From Apus apus (taxonomy: Eukaryota > Chordata > Aves > Apodiformes > Apodidae), in the NCBI RefSeq assembly GCF_020740795.1, contig NC_067312.1:42990405-43054404 (forward strand): 64,000 nt of DNA. Direction: 5' to 3'. The position numbers and the translations under genes were made by a program. Every line of letters begins with the position of its first letter. The stretch's first letter is position 1. The notes under the pieces are model-generated. The model saw only the letters and a list, made by a program, of their open reading frames with translations, made no database searches and was not told where the DNA came from. Shown piece after piece: positions 24,801 to 39,800 of this stretch.

Positions 24801-27800
24801 CAGGGGGAGGAGACAACACGCTTCATTGGGAGGATAATTTTGGAAAGAGGTCTCATCAGAAACAGTAAGACTTAAGTGAAGTGACAACTTACCCAGCATC
24901 TTTAAGGAGGTCTAAAAAAGCATGAAACTTTTGGAAAGAGTTCTCAATGCTGCCTAGAACACCTTCATCTTCCAAAACCATGTTGGTTACTGACTGTGCA
25001 TGAAGAACTTCAGATAGGGAGGTATTTTGATTCCTTAATTTTGCGTTTTCTACTTCCAGCTAAGGAGGAAAAAAAAAAGGAAGAAAAAAAAAAGGTAATT
25101 TCTGTAAATGTCACTTTTAAAAAACACCAAAATCAACAACACAAAGAACTGAGCCTCACCTTTGCAAGCCTATGGAGCAGTATCATAAAGAGAAATAAAT
25201 ACTCAAAGTAACTAACAGAACTCAGGTTCCTGTAGCAGAAATATTCAGGACACTGTTTGGTGTCTCTGTCAGTTTATACAGCTACAGCTGCAGTTCTGTG
25301 CTACCACAGTGAAATTGCTGCAGGCAAAAAAACCTGCTGGATCAGCACTGTCTTCAGTATGTACTGAAAGTCATAGAGTAACTACAAGTAAAAAAAATCA
25401 CTTTCATGTCATGTTATTTTGTATTATATGGCAGATTAACACCAAGTCATTTCTTTTACTATGAAAAAACCTTAATTAAGGTAAACACTTAAGAGGGAAT
25501 GCATGCTACTGTATCTCTCCCCTGCACTGTGTATCCCAAAATTTAAAGTTTAAGATTATCTGATTTTTCTTCACATTGAACACCAATCAAATCTGTGACA
25601 AACTGAAAGTTGAATGGTAACTGTAGAATATACAGGGTTTTCTGTTTCAGGGAAATGTTAACTCAGATACTCGTTTAAGATTGCATGTATGCATGCACTG
25701 ATACCCTTCTCCTAAGACAAGGTGCAAGGTCCCAGCATTCTATCATGACAGAGAATTAATCTGTTCTAGTGGGCATTTAAGTATTCAAATAGATATCCAG
25801 CAGACCCCAACAGTGCACTTCACATTACAGGAGGATGGGGATGGCTGCACCAAAGGACTACAATGAACCTTGCAGAGTGCAGAATCCTTCGTGAATATCT
25901 GCTGCCTGTACCACGAGGCACCACTTGCTGCTCAGATCCAAAGGGTACCACCACTTTCATTCCACTACAGATCACATCCAAGAACCATCCATTTACACTA
26001 CCTTACACAAAACTCTATTGCAAGAAATTCTGCTTAATGATGCAAAAGGATCTTCTTAGGTCAGCAACAATGGAGGAAGGGGAAATAAACCTCACAATTT
26101 ATCTGTGACAAGTTGTGAATTTGGTTCTGTAATAATGCAAAACTGCACTTTGCAACTGACAACTGTGGCCAACGTGCTGTGCAGAAAACCACCCAACATT
26201 TTTTTTGTCTGCAGAAACAAACTTAAAAATTGAAGGGACAGAACAAGCCAAATTAAACAACATTTGCAACAAACAGCTTTTCGCGCAAGTAATGATAAAG
26301 AAGGTAGGATACCTCAAAGAACTATCCATCTGCTGCAAATTGCAAACAGATTTAATCACTTTCTCAGGAAAAACAAACATCAGGATGCCCCAGATCATAA
26401 ATAATATAACAAGTGAATGAAACATATTGAAAGAGTAGCTTGACCTGGAGTTCAAGGCTCTGGAATAGGATCAGGAGAACAAACACACATTACTAAATAG
26501 ATTTCATCATTGCACTGAGGCTAGTAAGTGTTCCATGTGACTTTGAACTGAAAATCTGGAAGCTACCACATCAGAGGTCATTGATAAATACTACTAATTA
26601 AGAAAGTGGATAGTGTGATTGGTGCCCTCACTAAAAGTAAACATGATTAGCATTTAAGTATCATTACCTCTATTATCCGTTCCTCAGCCTTTACTCTGGC
26701 TCTTCGTTCTTCCTTTAATTTTCCCATGCATTCTTCCAGGTCCAACTATCATAACACAGATAAATTACCATTAACTTTATTGCAAAATGTCAGATCAACA
26801 TGCAATAGTATACAAAAATTTAATATATCCAATTGGCAACTAGCACACGGCATTACAAGGAATTACTTAACTTTGACAAAAATAAATGACAGAGGTCTGA
26901 GGTCAACTAGTATATAGCTATAGGATGCAAAAAATTTACACAGGAAAGTGGAACTAACTGTGATTAATTTGACAAACTTGCAATACAGCAATATATAACA
27001 TGGGATTACAGTACAAGTCTCTTGGGCCTATGACATTACCATCAGGAATATATGTTCTTCTCTACTTCCTCTTCTTCCCTTTTGCTTTTTCAATCTTCAT
27101 TTTTAACTAAATACATTGTCCTCATCAAAAGCTCAAAACAGACTCTAAAAAAATCCTTACTAGCCACACCTAGATTTTCAGAATGCATTCTTCTTCCAGA
27201 ATTTTATTCCTTATTACAACAGTAGCAATACAAAATTCTGAACTCTAAGAACTGTATTCTTTCCAATTGGTTTCACTTAGTTCTTCAGCAGAAAAATAAA
27301 TTTTTCACAATCCCAAGCTCTTCGAGTGAGTTAAGCATCTTAGTGTTGAATTAACATCAAAAACAAACCCAAACATCTTAACAAATATATTCTGGTACTA
27401 TTCATGAGATGCCTAGACTACTATTTTAAGCAGTGAATCTCTTGGTTTCAGGAAACAGTAGCAAGAATTTGATAAACAATCACTTCTTCTTGTATCATAG
27501 CAGAGCATAATCATCTTTAACTACACCCTCTGAAGTGAAAGGGAAAAAAAAAAAAAAGAAAAAGAAAAAAAAAAAATTTCTCTTGTATGCCTTAACACAG
27601 TCTTCTGTTTCCAAAGGTGAAAACTGTTCAAACTACCAAGCTGCTCTGTTTTTCAGAGGGTAACCTATATGATTTAACAGTATCTAAACCTTCTTATCTC
27701 TATATACCTTATATACAGCCACATATATGTAACAAAAGGACACTGTTTTTTGTACACACCTTATCAGTGCTACAGAGCAACAAAGATTCAAATAGTAATG

Positions 27801-30800
27801 AAACCCTTTGTTTACTATCAAAAGCTTATTCACAAGCACCCTACTGCACCTCATACAAGGAATCAACAGAGGAGTGGTACGCAACAGAATATATAGTAAA
27901 AATAATCCTTCTACAAATGCAAAGAGGTCCTCACAGGTCTTGTAGGATGCAAGGGACTTGTGAATCTGATTCAAAGATGCAGGTTCTAAAATAATCAAGA
28001 AATAGCCCTCCCAGTGACAACCACTCAGATTGAAGATCATGGGTCTGTCACTACTGTTCCGTGAAGCTCACTCATAAAGTCCCTACACTAGCATTAACCA
28101 AACTAACCTCGAGCCTAGAATGCAAAGTCTTATCTTCATAATCTAAATACTAAAGAAAGACTCTTATAGGTAAGAAAATAGAGGAAAAAACACATTTCCA
28201 AGGCAGTATTTGAGAAGAGATCTAGCAGTATCTAACTGCCATGATGCAACAAAATCGCCTCCTGGCATGTGATGCGGGGCAAAATCTCACGGAGGAATCC
28301 TCAACAAATACCATCATCTTACTGCAATCTACCCAAAAAAGCATTGAAATTATAGGAGCTAGAAATCCTTTCGTAGCTACAGAAGCACAGCACAGAAAGT
28401 AGTGACCGTAATGTTCTACATTCACAACTTGAAATGTAACCTGAAATCCTGTAACTTGGCTTTGAAAATCAGTCACAGGTGCCACAGCCTTGAAAAATTC
28501 TTACAGTTCCATTTATACTGTCTGTGCATGTATTTGTATGTATTCCAAAGTTTCTATAATGTAGGATTTTTTTGGCAAGCAACTCTACTTTAGAAACCTC
28601 AGTTCTATAGTATTTTTTTAATGGACAGATTTTAGACAATTCTAAAGGTGACAGCACTGATCTTTTTCTTCAAATTGCTTCTTTGTATTTTCAAAGGACA
28701 AAGGCTTAGGAAATAGTTAAATTATCAAGATTTTTATTAAAACAGAAATTTGGAGGATTCGTAGTTTTGTTTGAACTTGATTTATCCCACTGTAGAGGTA
28801 CACAATATTTTATGATTATGGGCTGACTTCACAAAAAATTCACGAACACTGCAGCTGTATCTCCTTATAAGCAGCATCAGAAGCCTAGATTTAAAGCCCT
28901 GTGCCTGTGCAACATATTTGTCACCATCAGATTACAAGTATATATGCTTTATTCTTTTATTTTGTTCTGAGAAATGTACTAACTTATGCAATCCTCCAGT
29001 CTTTGTACAGAAAAAAAATCAATACATCAGAACCAAATGCACCTCCAAGCTGCGACTGACTCTTTAGTAGTGTTGTCCAGAAGGACAGCACTGAGCCTTT
29101 AAAAGGAAATGCAAATACATCTGTAGTCTTTGTAATTGCTGTATACAATATGACTACTCAACACTAGACATAGGTACAAAACTGAAGTTTAAAAAAATAA
29201 AAAATAAAAATATTTTTAAAATTTAGTCACTAATTAGCCATGTTTTTCTACTTGATTGCATTGCTGCCCTTATTTTTAGAAGAGTTATAGTGCAATCTCT
29301 ACTTCTACGTAATTTACATAGTATTAATGTATAGAAAGAGTTACCCTGCTAACTATATTAAGGGTAAAGTTCACCATTTATATCCTTAGTTGAAATTTCA
29401 AAATCTGGGAGTTTCCTCAACTACATTCTTCATTAAAGGCAAGTCTGACATTTCAGATTGCCTCTAGTAGAAAGAAAGGATATTTATTCTTTCTTGTTTT
29501 TCATCTAAGCAGAAATAAAGCTTTTCATTAGTTACAGGATTTTATTTTTAAAAAAGGAAAACACAACTAATACTGTCACTTAAGTAGTATGTTTAAAATC
29601 CCTCTTTGAGCTGAAGGATGCAGAGAAGTTCTCACAGACTTGCATGCTAAACCAAAAGTCTGGTAATTTACTCACATCAAGGCATGTTTGCAGAGCTTTT
29701 TTGGCACAGTGACAGTTTAAGAGTTCCACCTTTTACTTTTTATTCCCAGTCTGCAATCCCATCCCTGTTCTAGCACAGCTCATTGTCCTGCTTTATTGAA
29801 AAGGCTGTGCCAGGGCCTGCTACAGCCAAATACACTGGATTAGTTTTCAGATAGGTGAGTTACAGAAGTCAGCTCCTCACTCAAGCAGCTCTGCAGTAAG
29901 AGCTGTTTAATGACAGTACCTAAGCCAACATAATACATATTAAAAGGGTCTTCCACTTCCCCTCTCATATTATTAGCCATAGACTTCTGCCACATACTGT
30001 GCTCCAGTTCTGGAATGCACCCAATCACATAAGCCAATATGAGTCATTAAGATGGCCAAAAACAAACCTGGAAAAATATCACAGAATGGTTGAAGTTGGA
30101 AGAAACCTCTGGGGGTCAGATGGTCAAGCAGGGCCACCTACAACAAGCTGCCCAGAACTGTCTCTAGATGGTGTTTTCAGTATCATCAAGGAGGGAGACT
30201 CCACAACTGCTGTGGGTAATCTGTCTTAGTACTCAAGTCACCTTCACAGTAGTAAGTGTTCCCTGATACTCAGAGAAAACCTCCTGTGTTTCAGCCTGTA
30301 CTCAGTGCCTCTGGTCCTGTCACTGGGTACCACTGGAAAGAGACTGGTTCTGCCCTCTTCACACACTCCCTTCAGGTATTGATACACATCAGTAAGATCA
30401 CCCACAAGCCTTCTCTTCTTCAGGCTGAACAGTCCCAGCTCCTGGTCTTTCCTCAAAGGAGAGATGCTCTAGACTCTTAACCATCTTGTGGCTCTTTCTT
30501 GGACTCTCTTCATTATGCTCATGTCTCTCTTGTACTGAGGAGCCCAGAAACCGACATGGTGCTCCAGGTGTGGCCTCACCAGCACTGAACACAGGGGATC
30601 ATCCCCTTTGGCCTGCTGATACCATTCCTCCTAATATGTCCAGGATGCCATTCACCTTCTTTACCACAAGGGAACACTGCTGACTTGTGTTTAGCTGGGT
30701 GTACATCGTGACCCTCATTGCCTTTTCTGCAACGCTGCTTTCCAGATGGTCTGCACTCAGCATGTACTACTGTATGGGGTTGCTCTTCCCCAGGGTCAGG

Positions 30801-33800
30801 GCTTTGCACTTCTCCTTATTGCACTATATGAGTTTTCTCCGTATCAGCAAGTTGTATCAACTTGCCTTATGATCAGATAAACATGAAAAAAAGACACAAG
30901 AGAGAAAAAGACTTGAGCAAGAAATGGAAAAGCGCTAAGGGATAGGATGGGGAATAGAGCTCACAATTCAATGGTGACAAGTTGTTAGCTCAGTTTTGAC
31001 ACAGTGTGAAACTGTGCTTTGCATCAATATAACAAAAAGGAAGGGTGAGGCACATGAACAATTCCAGACTGCTTAAAAAGTGCTGTCAGATAGGCAACCA
31101 TGACCTAAACAAGTATTTTGGTCTTCAATTTCAGAAAATGACGAAAATCTCAACTTTTACATGCACAAGAAAATTTAGAACTAGTTTTGGGGAAGATCCC
31201 TAGAATTTGTAGTTTTATCTCCCAGGAAGCTGAAACCAATCACAAATTCTCCTTTCCTTAAAGTTGCTCTATACGTAATACTACAGGTAACACTGACAAC
31301 GTAGGTCAGTATGACGACCCTTCCCCAAAGCAGAAAACACAGCCTGCATCCGCAATGTGTCCTGAAAGTAATATTCCTCCCTCTCCAAACTCCAAGAATA
31401 AATACATCAAGTTTTCCTTGAAAGCACTGTACTTGCTGCATAGAATTTTTTGATGCAATAGGTAGGTGGGCATTGAATTCCATTATTCCAGACACTATGC
31501 TCTTGATGAGATTGTTGAAGTCACTGCACAGCACAGTGTCAACATCTTGCATACTACCAGTAATACGGTATCACCTACAAAAAAGAAAGCCTCTATATAA
31601 CATTAAGTCCCAGCAACATGTAAAAACTTGGAAAATCTTCCTGAACAGGAGTTCTAGAGAGAAAAAGTGTAGGAATAAGGAAAAAGTATACAACAGCTGA
31701 AAAATAGGCACGTAGTTATTTATGCAGTGTTTGTATGGTCTATTGGCCTTCCTCAGTAACTCTAAGTCACCCTAACTCTCCCACTACACATAGATCTGCA
31801 ACAAGTTTCAACTTCGCTTACATAAAGACAGCTATATGGTCTCAATATTTATCAACATGAACAGTTCATTCACCTGTTGTGGTGCTCTATGACAACCACC
31901 ACCAAAACTAAGCTGACTTACAAGTCTTATTTTTAGCAGTATTCATTTGGAGGCAATGCACATTCTGCAAAAAAAAAATTCAAATCCCAATACTTCAGAA
32001 ACAACTCAGTTATTCCGTCAGAGGGTCTTACTTCATAACAGTGCTAGATTACCTCAGCAGCATTACTGAGTCACTAAAACACACCCTTTGTTTTTCCTTC
32101 CTTTTCTAAGAACATTCCTGGACAAGATATTTGCAGCAGTAATCAGTCTTGCTGCTGCCAGGTGTTTCTGAACTAGCAAATAAATAGAACGAATAATAAA
32201 AGGCAAATTTTAAAAAGTGTATTACCAAGCTCAATTATAAAATGGAGCTTTAACACACCTTCAGTTATTTTTAAAGTATTTTTACACAACAATCAGTACA
32301 ATATTCTACCTTTTAGAAATAAAAATAAATTGTATTTATCAAGGACATACTTGGAAGTAAAGACTACAGGCAGTAACACTGGTCAAAGTGATGAACACTG
32401 ATAAGGATTCAAGACTAGAACAGAGAAGTTACACATATTGAGTTATATGTATTAAGTGAAGTTCTTCCTTATTATGGTCCTGATTTGACAATATGCTTAT
32501 AGGGTACACATCCTCATTGGGACTATTCAGAGATTGGAAATCCAGTGCATTTTTGAGACACTTCTTTTGAAACAGAGGTCTGTGTGACATAATATAGGAT
32601 AATTCAAATGTTATTCTGAAGTCCTGCTCCCTAACTGGTTATTAGCATCACTGTAATTATCTGATTAAAACATGGTTTGATTGACATCATTTGCCTTTAT
32701 TGGAGTTTAAGGGACAGAACATGCTTCTTACCTGTAATTGCTCATACTTTGTTACGTTAATCATATCTAATGATTTTGCTACATCAGGATGTTGGAAAAC
32801 ATCATCTAAATCTTCAGTTTCAGATGTAGAAGCACTTTCTACTGTCACTTTCACAGGAATACCTGTCTAATTATATCAGAAAAAAAACACAGCCACTCAT
32901 GTGCATTACACTGTGCAATAAAGTTAAAAAATCAAATAGCACCAAAAGCTTAATTTAATGCAGTTGTTTCTCAGAGTCCCTTATAATACATATACATTGT
33001 CTAGCTATGCAATTCTGAAGTAAAATTGCATAAAACAGTATTTTTCAAAAAATCACGTGTGCATATATTTGGTGTACATGGCAAGGATTTAGTTGCAGGA
33101 GGCTGCTGGGAGTCCCCTTAGAGGATCAGCTGGGGCTCCAACCAGCCCTCCGCAGGGCTGCCCTACATCCGACATGGCAGTGCTGCGGGGAAAGCGCTTT
33201 TAGGAAAGGGCAAAAAATGCCAGACAGGCCAAAGAAGAGGGAATGCAAAGCAAGAAAGAGCAGAGGGAATTCCAGGCTCAGAGGAGGAAGAAGTGGTCCG
33301 TGGTGCAGGCAATACCCCTGCTCCTGCCCAGGGCAGACCCGATGCCCAAGCAGAGGGATGGGCCAAAGATGCTCTGGCCAGTGCACAGCCTGTGCCAGAG
33401 CAGGCTTCCCCAAAGGACTGCAGCCCATGGGAAGCCTGCACCAGAACAGAGGTAAGCGCATTGGCTTCAGCAACCCTCAGACCGTTCTGTGAGCCAATTT
33501 AAATCATTCGTGCACACTAAGACACTTCCCCAGCTTTTCTCTGGTGGATGAGGCAGGAAGGAGATGGAAATGAAATGCAAAGGAAAAGAAGAAAGAGGGG
33601 ATTTTTTTCCTTTTCCCCTGTTGGTATGTTTACTGCAGGGGTTCACAGATGGGCGCAAACATGAGTATGTAGTCCAAAAGCAAAAGGAGGAAAGCGAGAA
33701 AGGGGGAAGAAGAAACTCTTAACAGAAAGATACTGTTAATTCTCCTTACTGTCTCTGGAGGGATTGTGCCCATACTGAAACTCAGCTTGCTCATAAGGCT

Positions 33801-36800
33801 AAGACACCAAAAGGTAGTAAGACAGATATTGGAAGTATCAAAGAAGTTACAACCAAATGCTGATGTAAACTGTTGTCTTAACTTTTAGACAATAAAATTG
33901 TGTTGAGAACATTTTCATCTTTTTTCAGGTATTAATCTTCTAAATAAACCACCATAAGAGAGAGACAGAGTACCTGAATCTTCACTGGTCGTTCTTTAGT
34001 GCTATCCGCTGGCCCTCCTCTAAAGTTAGGAAAAAAACACTTTTGAGAAAAGCAGAGTTATAATGTCGCCATTGCTACTTCCATTTCCAAACACAGTTTT
34101 CTAGGATAGGTGAAACAGTAAGAGTAAAAACAGCACAAGGTAGTGAACTGTCTCCCTTTAACAGTCACTACATCCTTAGTTTGTTCTATTAGTACTCCTA
34201 CTTAATCATTAATTAGAACAACATTACTGGATGCTAATGTTAATATCCTCAATAGGCACCTTGCTTAGTTAATTATTACAAACTAAACAGGAGAATTTGG
34301 TATTCAGTATTTTGAAAAACAAGTATAAGTTTGAAATTGTTATGATAGAGCATTAAGTAGTTTTTTGTTTATATAAGAGGTGGAAAAAATATGTAGGCAC
34401 TTTGAACTGGATGCCAAATCAACGATAATTCAAGCTTAGAACACAAAATTGCACTTCATTAGTACGTCTGATAAATCATTAGCACAAGAAAACAAATAAA
34501 CAAGGTGGGTTTGGTTGTGGGTATTTTTTTTTTGCTAAATTTGGACATCCCAGTGGCCATAAAATCATAATTTTGGGTGTATTTTAAAAGCTTACTGGGA
34601 TAGAATTTACGTGACATTCTCAAAATCTGTATACACAGAAAAAATTATGGCTACAATACATATTTCTGTGTGTATCTTTCAAATACATATTTTTAAAAAC
34701 TAACACTGCTCTCTACTACATCTATTATGCATGTTTTACACTTTAATATTTTCCTTTGTACTGTGAAAAGCTCACCTGCATCTCTTTGCACGTTCTGCAG
34801 TCCGCCAAGGAAGGAAGCCTTTAGTGCCTGGTGGTAGCGGCTCTGGGGAGTAGCTATCTTTCACAGACATATTTTTTTTCCCTGGACTCACAGACTTTTT
34901 AGGTATTAATCCTGCATTGAACAGCAAGAATAGGAGAAAATGTAATTCATTATACCTAGTTATTTACATATAAATTCACAGACTACAGTTCTTAAGTAAA
35001 ATCTCTTATGTAATAAAAGGGACTGCAGGAAATCTGCCCTTCAGTCTAAGTTTGCTGAAGTGTTCAAAAACTTCTGTTCGGCTTCTCAAGAAAAGGGGTA
35101 GACAGCTTATCTGCTCGCAATTATTATCTGGTATACTTAACTGTTACGTTAGGTTGATGTAAGTAACACACAGTTACTCAAAAAAGGATGCAAAGTTTTG
35201 TAGGTAATTATTTGTAGGTAAAGAGGTTTATTCATATCACTAATCTCAGATGCCTAACTCCATTGTCTCATGTGGGAGCTTAGACAGGCTATCATGTGCT
35301 CCAAATCGCCCTCTACTGCCTTCGGTGTGAAGAACGTTGGTTTTGTAACTGGCGAAATGCTTGAAGCTAAAGCTGGTACTCCTGCTGATCACTTCTACGA
35401 AATGTCAGCAACGTCTTCATTTAAGACACAAAGTAATGAAAAATAATGTTAACTAGTCCAGTCTTTTGCAGTTGTTTAAATCATGCACTATTCTATCTAT
35501 TCTATCGCTGAAAGTAGATTCAGAATAAGTACCTGGTGGGGATGACAACTCTATCCCAAGTGACAAAAAAAACAACCCAAAACACATCATAACTATATTT
35601 AAGTCCAGCATTTTTTTCTTCCATCACCCTGATTACCACAGTTTATTTGTAGAAAGACTGCAATTTTATTTATGCTTACCTCTCTGCTTCCAGATAACTA
35701 GAGCGAAGATGAAAGACAGCCAAATGTATTACAGTGAAACTTAGTAACGTAATGAAAAATATGTAGTGTAACACAGCTATCAATACTTAATTACAAATAT
35801 TCAAGATACCTATGTTATTTTAAACATTATTTACAATAGGTTTACATAAAGTAAAAAAAAATAAATCTTGTAACATTTTGTACACCATTAAAAGTGCATC
35901 CTTCTTTGTTCTGGCAGAGAACAGTCTGCTGCAGAAAGGTTACATTAGAAGAACTAGGCAACTTACTACAGTCAGACTTCCTAGAAGTGAAAGCTTCTGG
36001 AGAGGATGCACTCAGAACAAACACATGCAATGGTTCCAAGTATTTAAGTCTGCATATCCTACCATTTTCCAGCCACATACATAGCAGCACTAAAAACATA
36101 AGTTTCCTACAGAAACCACCGGTGGTAAAAGACACATTATTGACTTAAGAATAAATGGAAAATTTTTTAAAGACAAGTATTCTGTCTAGACACAGAACAT
36201 TTAGACACATAATATATCTCATAATTAAAGTTCTTAAACAGTTAATTATTTTGCAGATAAAATTTACTACCATCAGACAAAAGAAATACAGTATTACCAA
36301 TACGAATAGTAGCTTTTCCTTTTCGACCACTTCCTAGGACAATAGTTCTTTTCTTTGCTCTAGTTTTGAAAGCATCCTTGGAAGGTGAAGATGCCAGCCA
36401 CTTATACTGGAAATTAAAAAATAAATAAATAGAAAATTTTGTAATGATATTTAAAGAGGTCCTCATTTAAGATTAGAAGGGATTTTGTCAGATGTATGAA
36501 GAACACTGGTAATTACAGAAAACATAATAATAAACTTTAAACTTAAGGAAAACAAGAATCCCACAAAGCCTCCATTCAATCACAGCGTCAAGGTTTCAGA
36601 ATTGTTCCCAGAACACAACTATAATATCCCATCCATTATTTTCCTTTCTCCTGTGCAAAAAACACTTCTACAGTAAAAAAATAATGTATCAACCCCATAA
36701 AAAGGAAACTCTGGCTCTTGCTTTACATTTTCAGAAAGCTGGCTTCCTAGGAATGACTGTCCCAGGCCAAAGTTCTCCAGAGTAATAAAAGATTCCCTAG

Positions 36801-39800
36801 TATGATTTTGTGCTACCAATAAAGTTAGCATGTAAAAAATACACAGTTTAATTTTCACTGTCTGTAATGAAAACTCACCCTTACACATTAAAAGCCTCCA
36901 AACTAAAATTAAGACATAGTGATAAATTTACATAGTGATTTCCTTACAGCAACAGCTCTATTCTTAAAGCCTTCCCTTTCCCCAGTAAAGTTTTATTATT
37001 CCAGGTAGATCCTTTTAAATTACAATGTCATTTATTTTTCAATGTGCATCAAACTATAGTTAGTAGCAAGTCTACCACTGAAGCAGCCATTGAAGGAAAT
37101 GCAGCTGGTATTAACAAAAAGCTTATCTCAGACAGCCCTAAACCCCCATCAGATTACTAGAAACAATACGCCAAAGTTGTTCCCACCTGACAGATTAAAA
37201 TGCCTTCACTGTGCTTTAACTAACCAAGTTTAGTCCAAGTTTATCATTGGCAAGAGAAACGGCTGGGGTTTTTTAAACTTCGGACTCAAATAATCCTCGT
37301 AAAAGCTTTGCTCGATCTCATGAGCTAGGGGCAGCTGCAGACAAGTGAATTGCTCACTTTAAACAAAAATAGACAGAACAAGTAAAATTAAATTGCAAAG
37401 TTCTAAGAGCATCTTAATTTTGTTTTACTACACTCATAAAACAGCAGCTATACTAGCTTAGACCTAAAGTTCATCTACCCCAGTAGCCTGCTGCTGCTGT
37501 AGAACATTAATTATAAAGACAGCAAACATATGGAGACAGTGTTGAAAAATTACTAAGTCTTTGACCTGAGAATATGAAATAATTTTTTTTTATAGACATC
37601 TTCAGTGGATTTTTCCTTTAAGTTATGCAGTCTCTCTCCAAATCTATACAAACTTTCACCACCTATTACACACAATCATATCTACAAACTACAATCCACA
37701 AGCCACAGTGCTGCTAGGGTAACACAACTTTCCTGTTTTAGCTGCCCATCAAAATTACAGGCGTCAGTTAGACCCAGGCAGCTCTTCTTGTAAACCCAAC
37801 CCAAAAGCCAATTACCTACATGCTACTGAAAAGCAAAGAGAAACAATCAGGTTTTATGCAGAACAGGATGGAAGGGCTGCTGTGAACAGTATTGAGCAAA
37901 CAACTGGTGACAGTACATTACAGGCTATTTGTGGCAGCCAAAATACAGTATTTTGTAGTTATGATGGCTTACTATTATGAGGTTTTTCAAAGGCCCACCA
38001 AACTTCACTTTGTAAAGCAACACAACAGCACCTTAATATATTGTCTGCATATGCAAAACCATGGAGATGACACAAGAGGTTCCATCGTAAGTTGGGACAT
38101 TATACAGAATGCAGCTCTGCCACTTCTCAGATATAAATTAATTTAACACTTTACTGAGTTTTACTCCTGAGAATTATAACAGTTAGGCTTCAGCAGGATA
38201 AAAATCTGAAACTAGATGAAACTGCAGGCTATACTAGCAATGATCATCCATGTAACTTTTTAGTTATCTGTGAGTGAGATATGAGTTAGGCCACTTGCTG
38301 CAAGAGTAAACAACAGATTAGTTTAACACAGAAAAATTAAATCTTACACTTTGTGGTCAAGAATCTCTGCATATAGGCTAAATTTAGTTCAATTGATTCT
38401 TCATTTTCTATCAATATGAAATACAGATCTCTAAAAACTACAATAGGTAAAAAAAAAAAATCCCTACTAAATTAAATTATTTCAAGGATAACATCTGTGT
38501 TTCCTCCACTAGAGAAAAGGGACCAGCACATCCTTTTAAAACCTCACAGGTCTGAAGGCAGTACATAGATGACAAAAGGAAGCAATATAGATGCTAACTA
38601 ACTGTATTCTGCTTGACAAGGTTAAGCTACAAGAAACAAACATTGCTTCTTTAAATTTTTAAACTTAGTCTATAATGGAACCTTCATAAAAAATGCATGG
38701 AAAATCTGCAAAATAATTGTAATGTGTATTATGCTAAAACTTGTTAAAAATAGGAAGAACCAGTATTAGTTACATCCAGAATTTAGGAACAGTTCTTGCA
38801 GTTGTTTCTGCAGAGTTTAATGACCAGCTGTTGGTCTTCATTAATACCTCTCACAATTTACTTATTTACACCCTGAGTTTCAAAGCCATAAAAAAACCCA
38901 GCTGCTTACATGCATAGCTTTTGAAATAAAGGATCTAGGCTGGTTTTTTTTTGTGGAAGCAGCGAAGTTACTTAGCAAGCTGATGGTCAGTCCTTTTTCA
39001 TTCTTCTTGTTAACAAGGTATGAAGAATTACTAGCATCGCAAATAACACTTCAGATACTGCACTATCTGGATGAAAAAAAACCAAATGTCTTGAGTTGAG
39101 TGTTCTCTCAGTGTAAGGGAGATTCCCCAGAGAGTTGCTTCTTTTCACAGCTCAACTTTCCCATAATCTTGAGCATCTCTAGGCAGACACTATTTTCATG
39201 TGAGCCTGCAACATTTTGCAAGTGCTGATTGCATGTGCCATGGAGAAGAGTACTACTTCACAACCAACCTCAATTTCTCCAAAGCAGTCTTAAAGGCAGT
39301 AAGTGGGGAATTGCATTAATCCTCAGGGAATTCTACACAGAAAACTTCTCAGTTTATTATATACTTCCTACAGATCCACAGCTCTGACTTTTAAGCCTTT
39401 TTAGAACTAAAAGAACAAAAAGTTCCAGAACAAGAACTGGGATTGTTGCAGGTCTGTGAAAACAAGAATAAGACTATACTTACTTGTTTCTCAGCTCCTT
39501 TGGGAACTTAATCAGATGTATGCGCTATAAACAAGATCTGGTATTTCAACAGTATATCTAATCATAAATGGTCCCAATATGCAGTTTATGCATGTTACTA
39601 TAAACTCTTTATGGACTATTAGATAAAGATGGCACGGCGTACTGCATTTTAACTCTGGTTTCTTACATGGTTAGTATCAGAGGATAGTAATGAGTAACTT
39701 AAAAAAATCTCAACTCTGTAAATTATTGACAAAAAGTTTCAAAATAACTGAAGCTTAAGATTTTAAATTGTGATTTTACTTCTTAACAAAGTTGTTATTA

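Noticed and set aside
33126-33502. Overlapping frames of 70-115 codons in a GC-rich block
   Set aside because: All frames are open because of composition; no splice-supported or family-supported protein.
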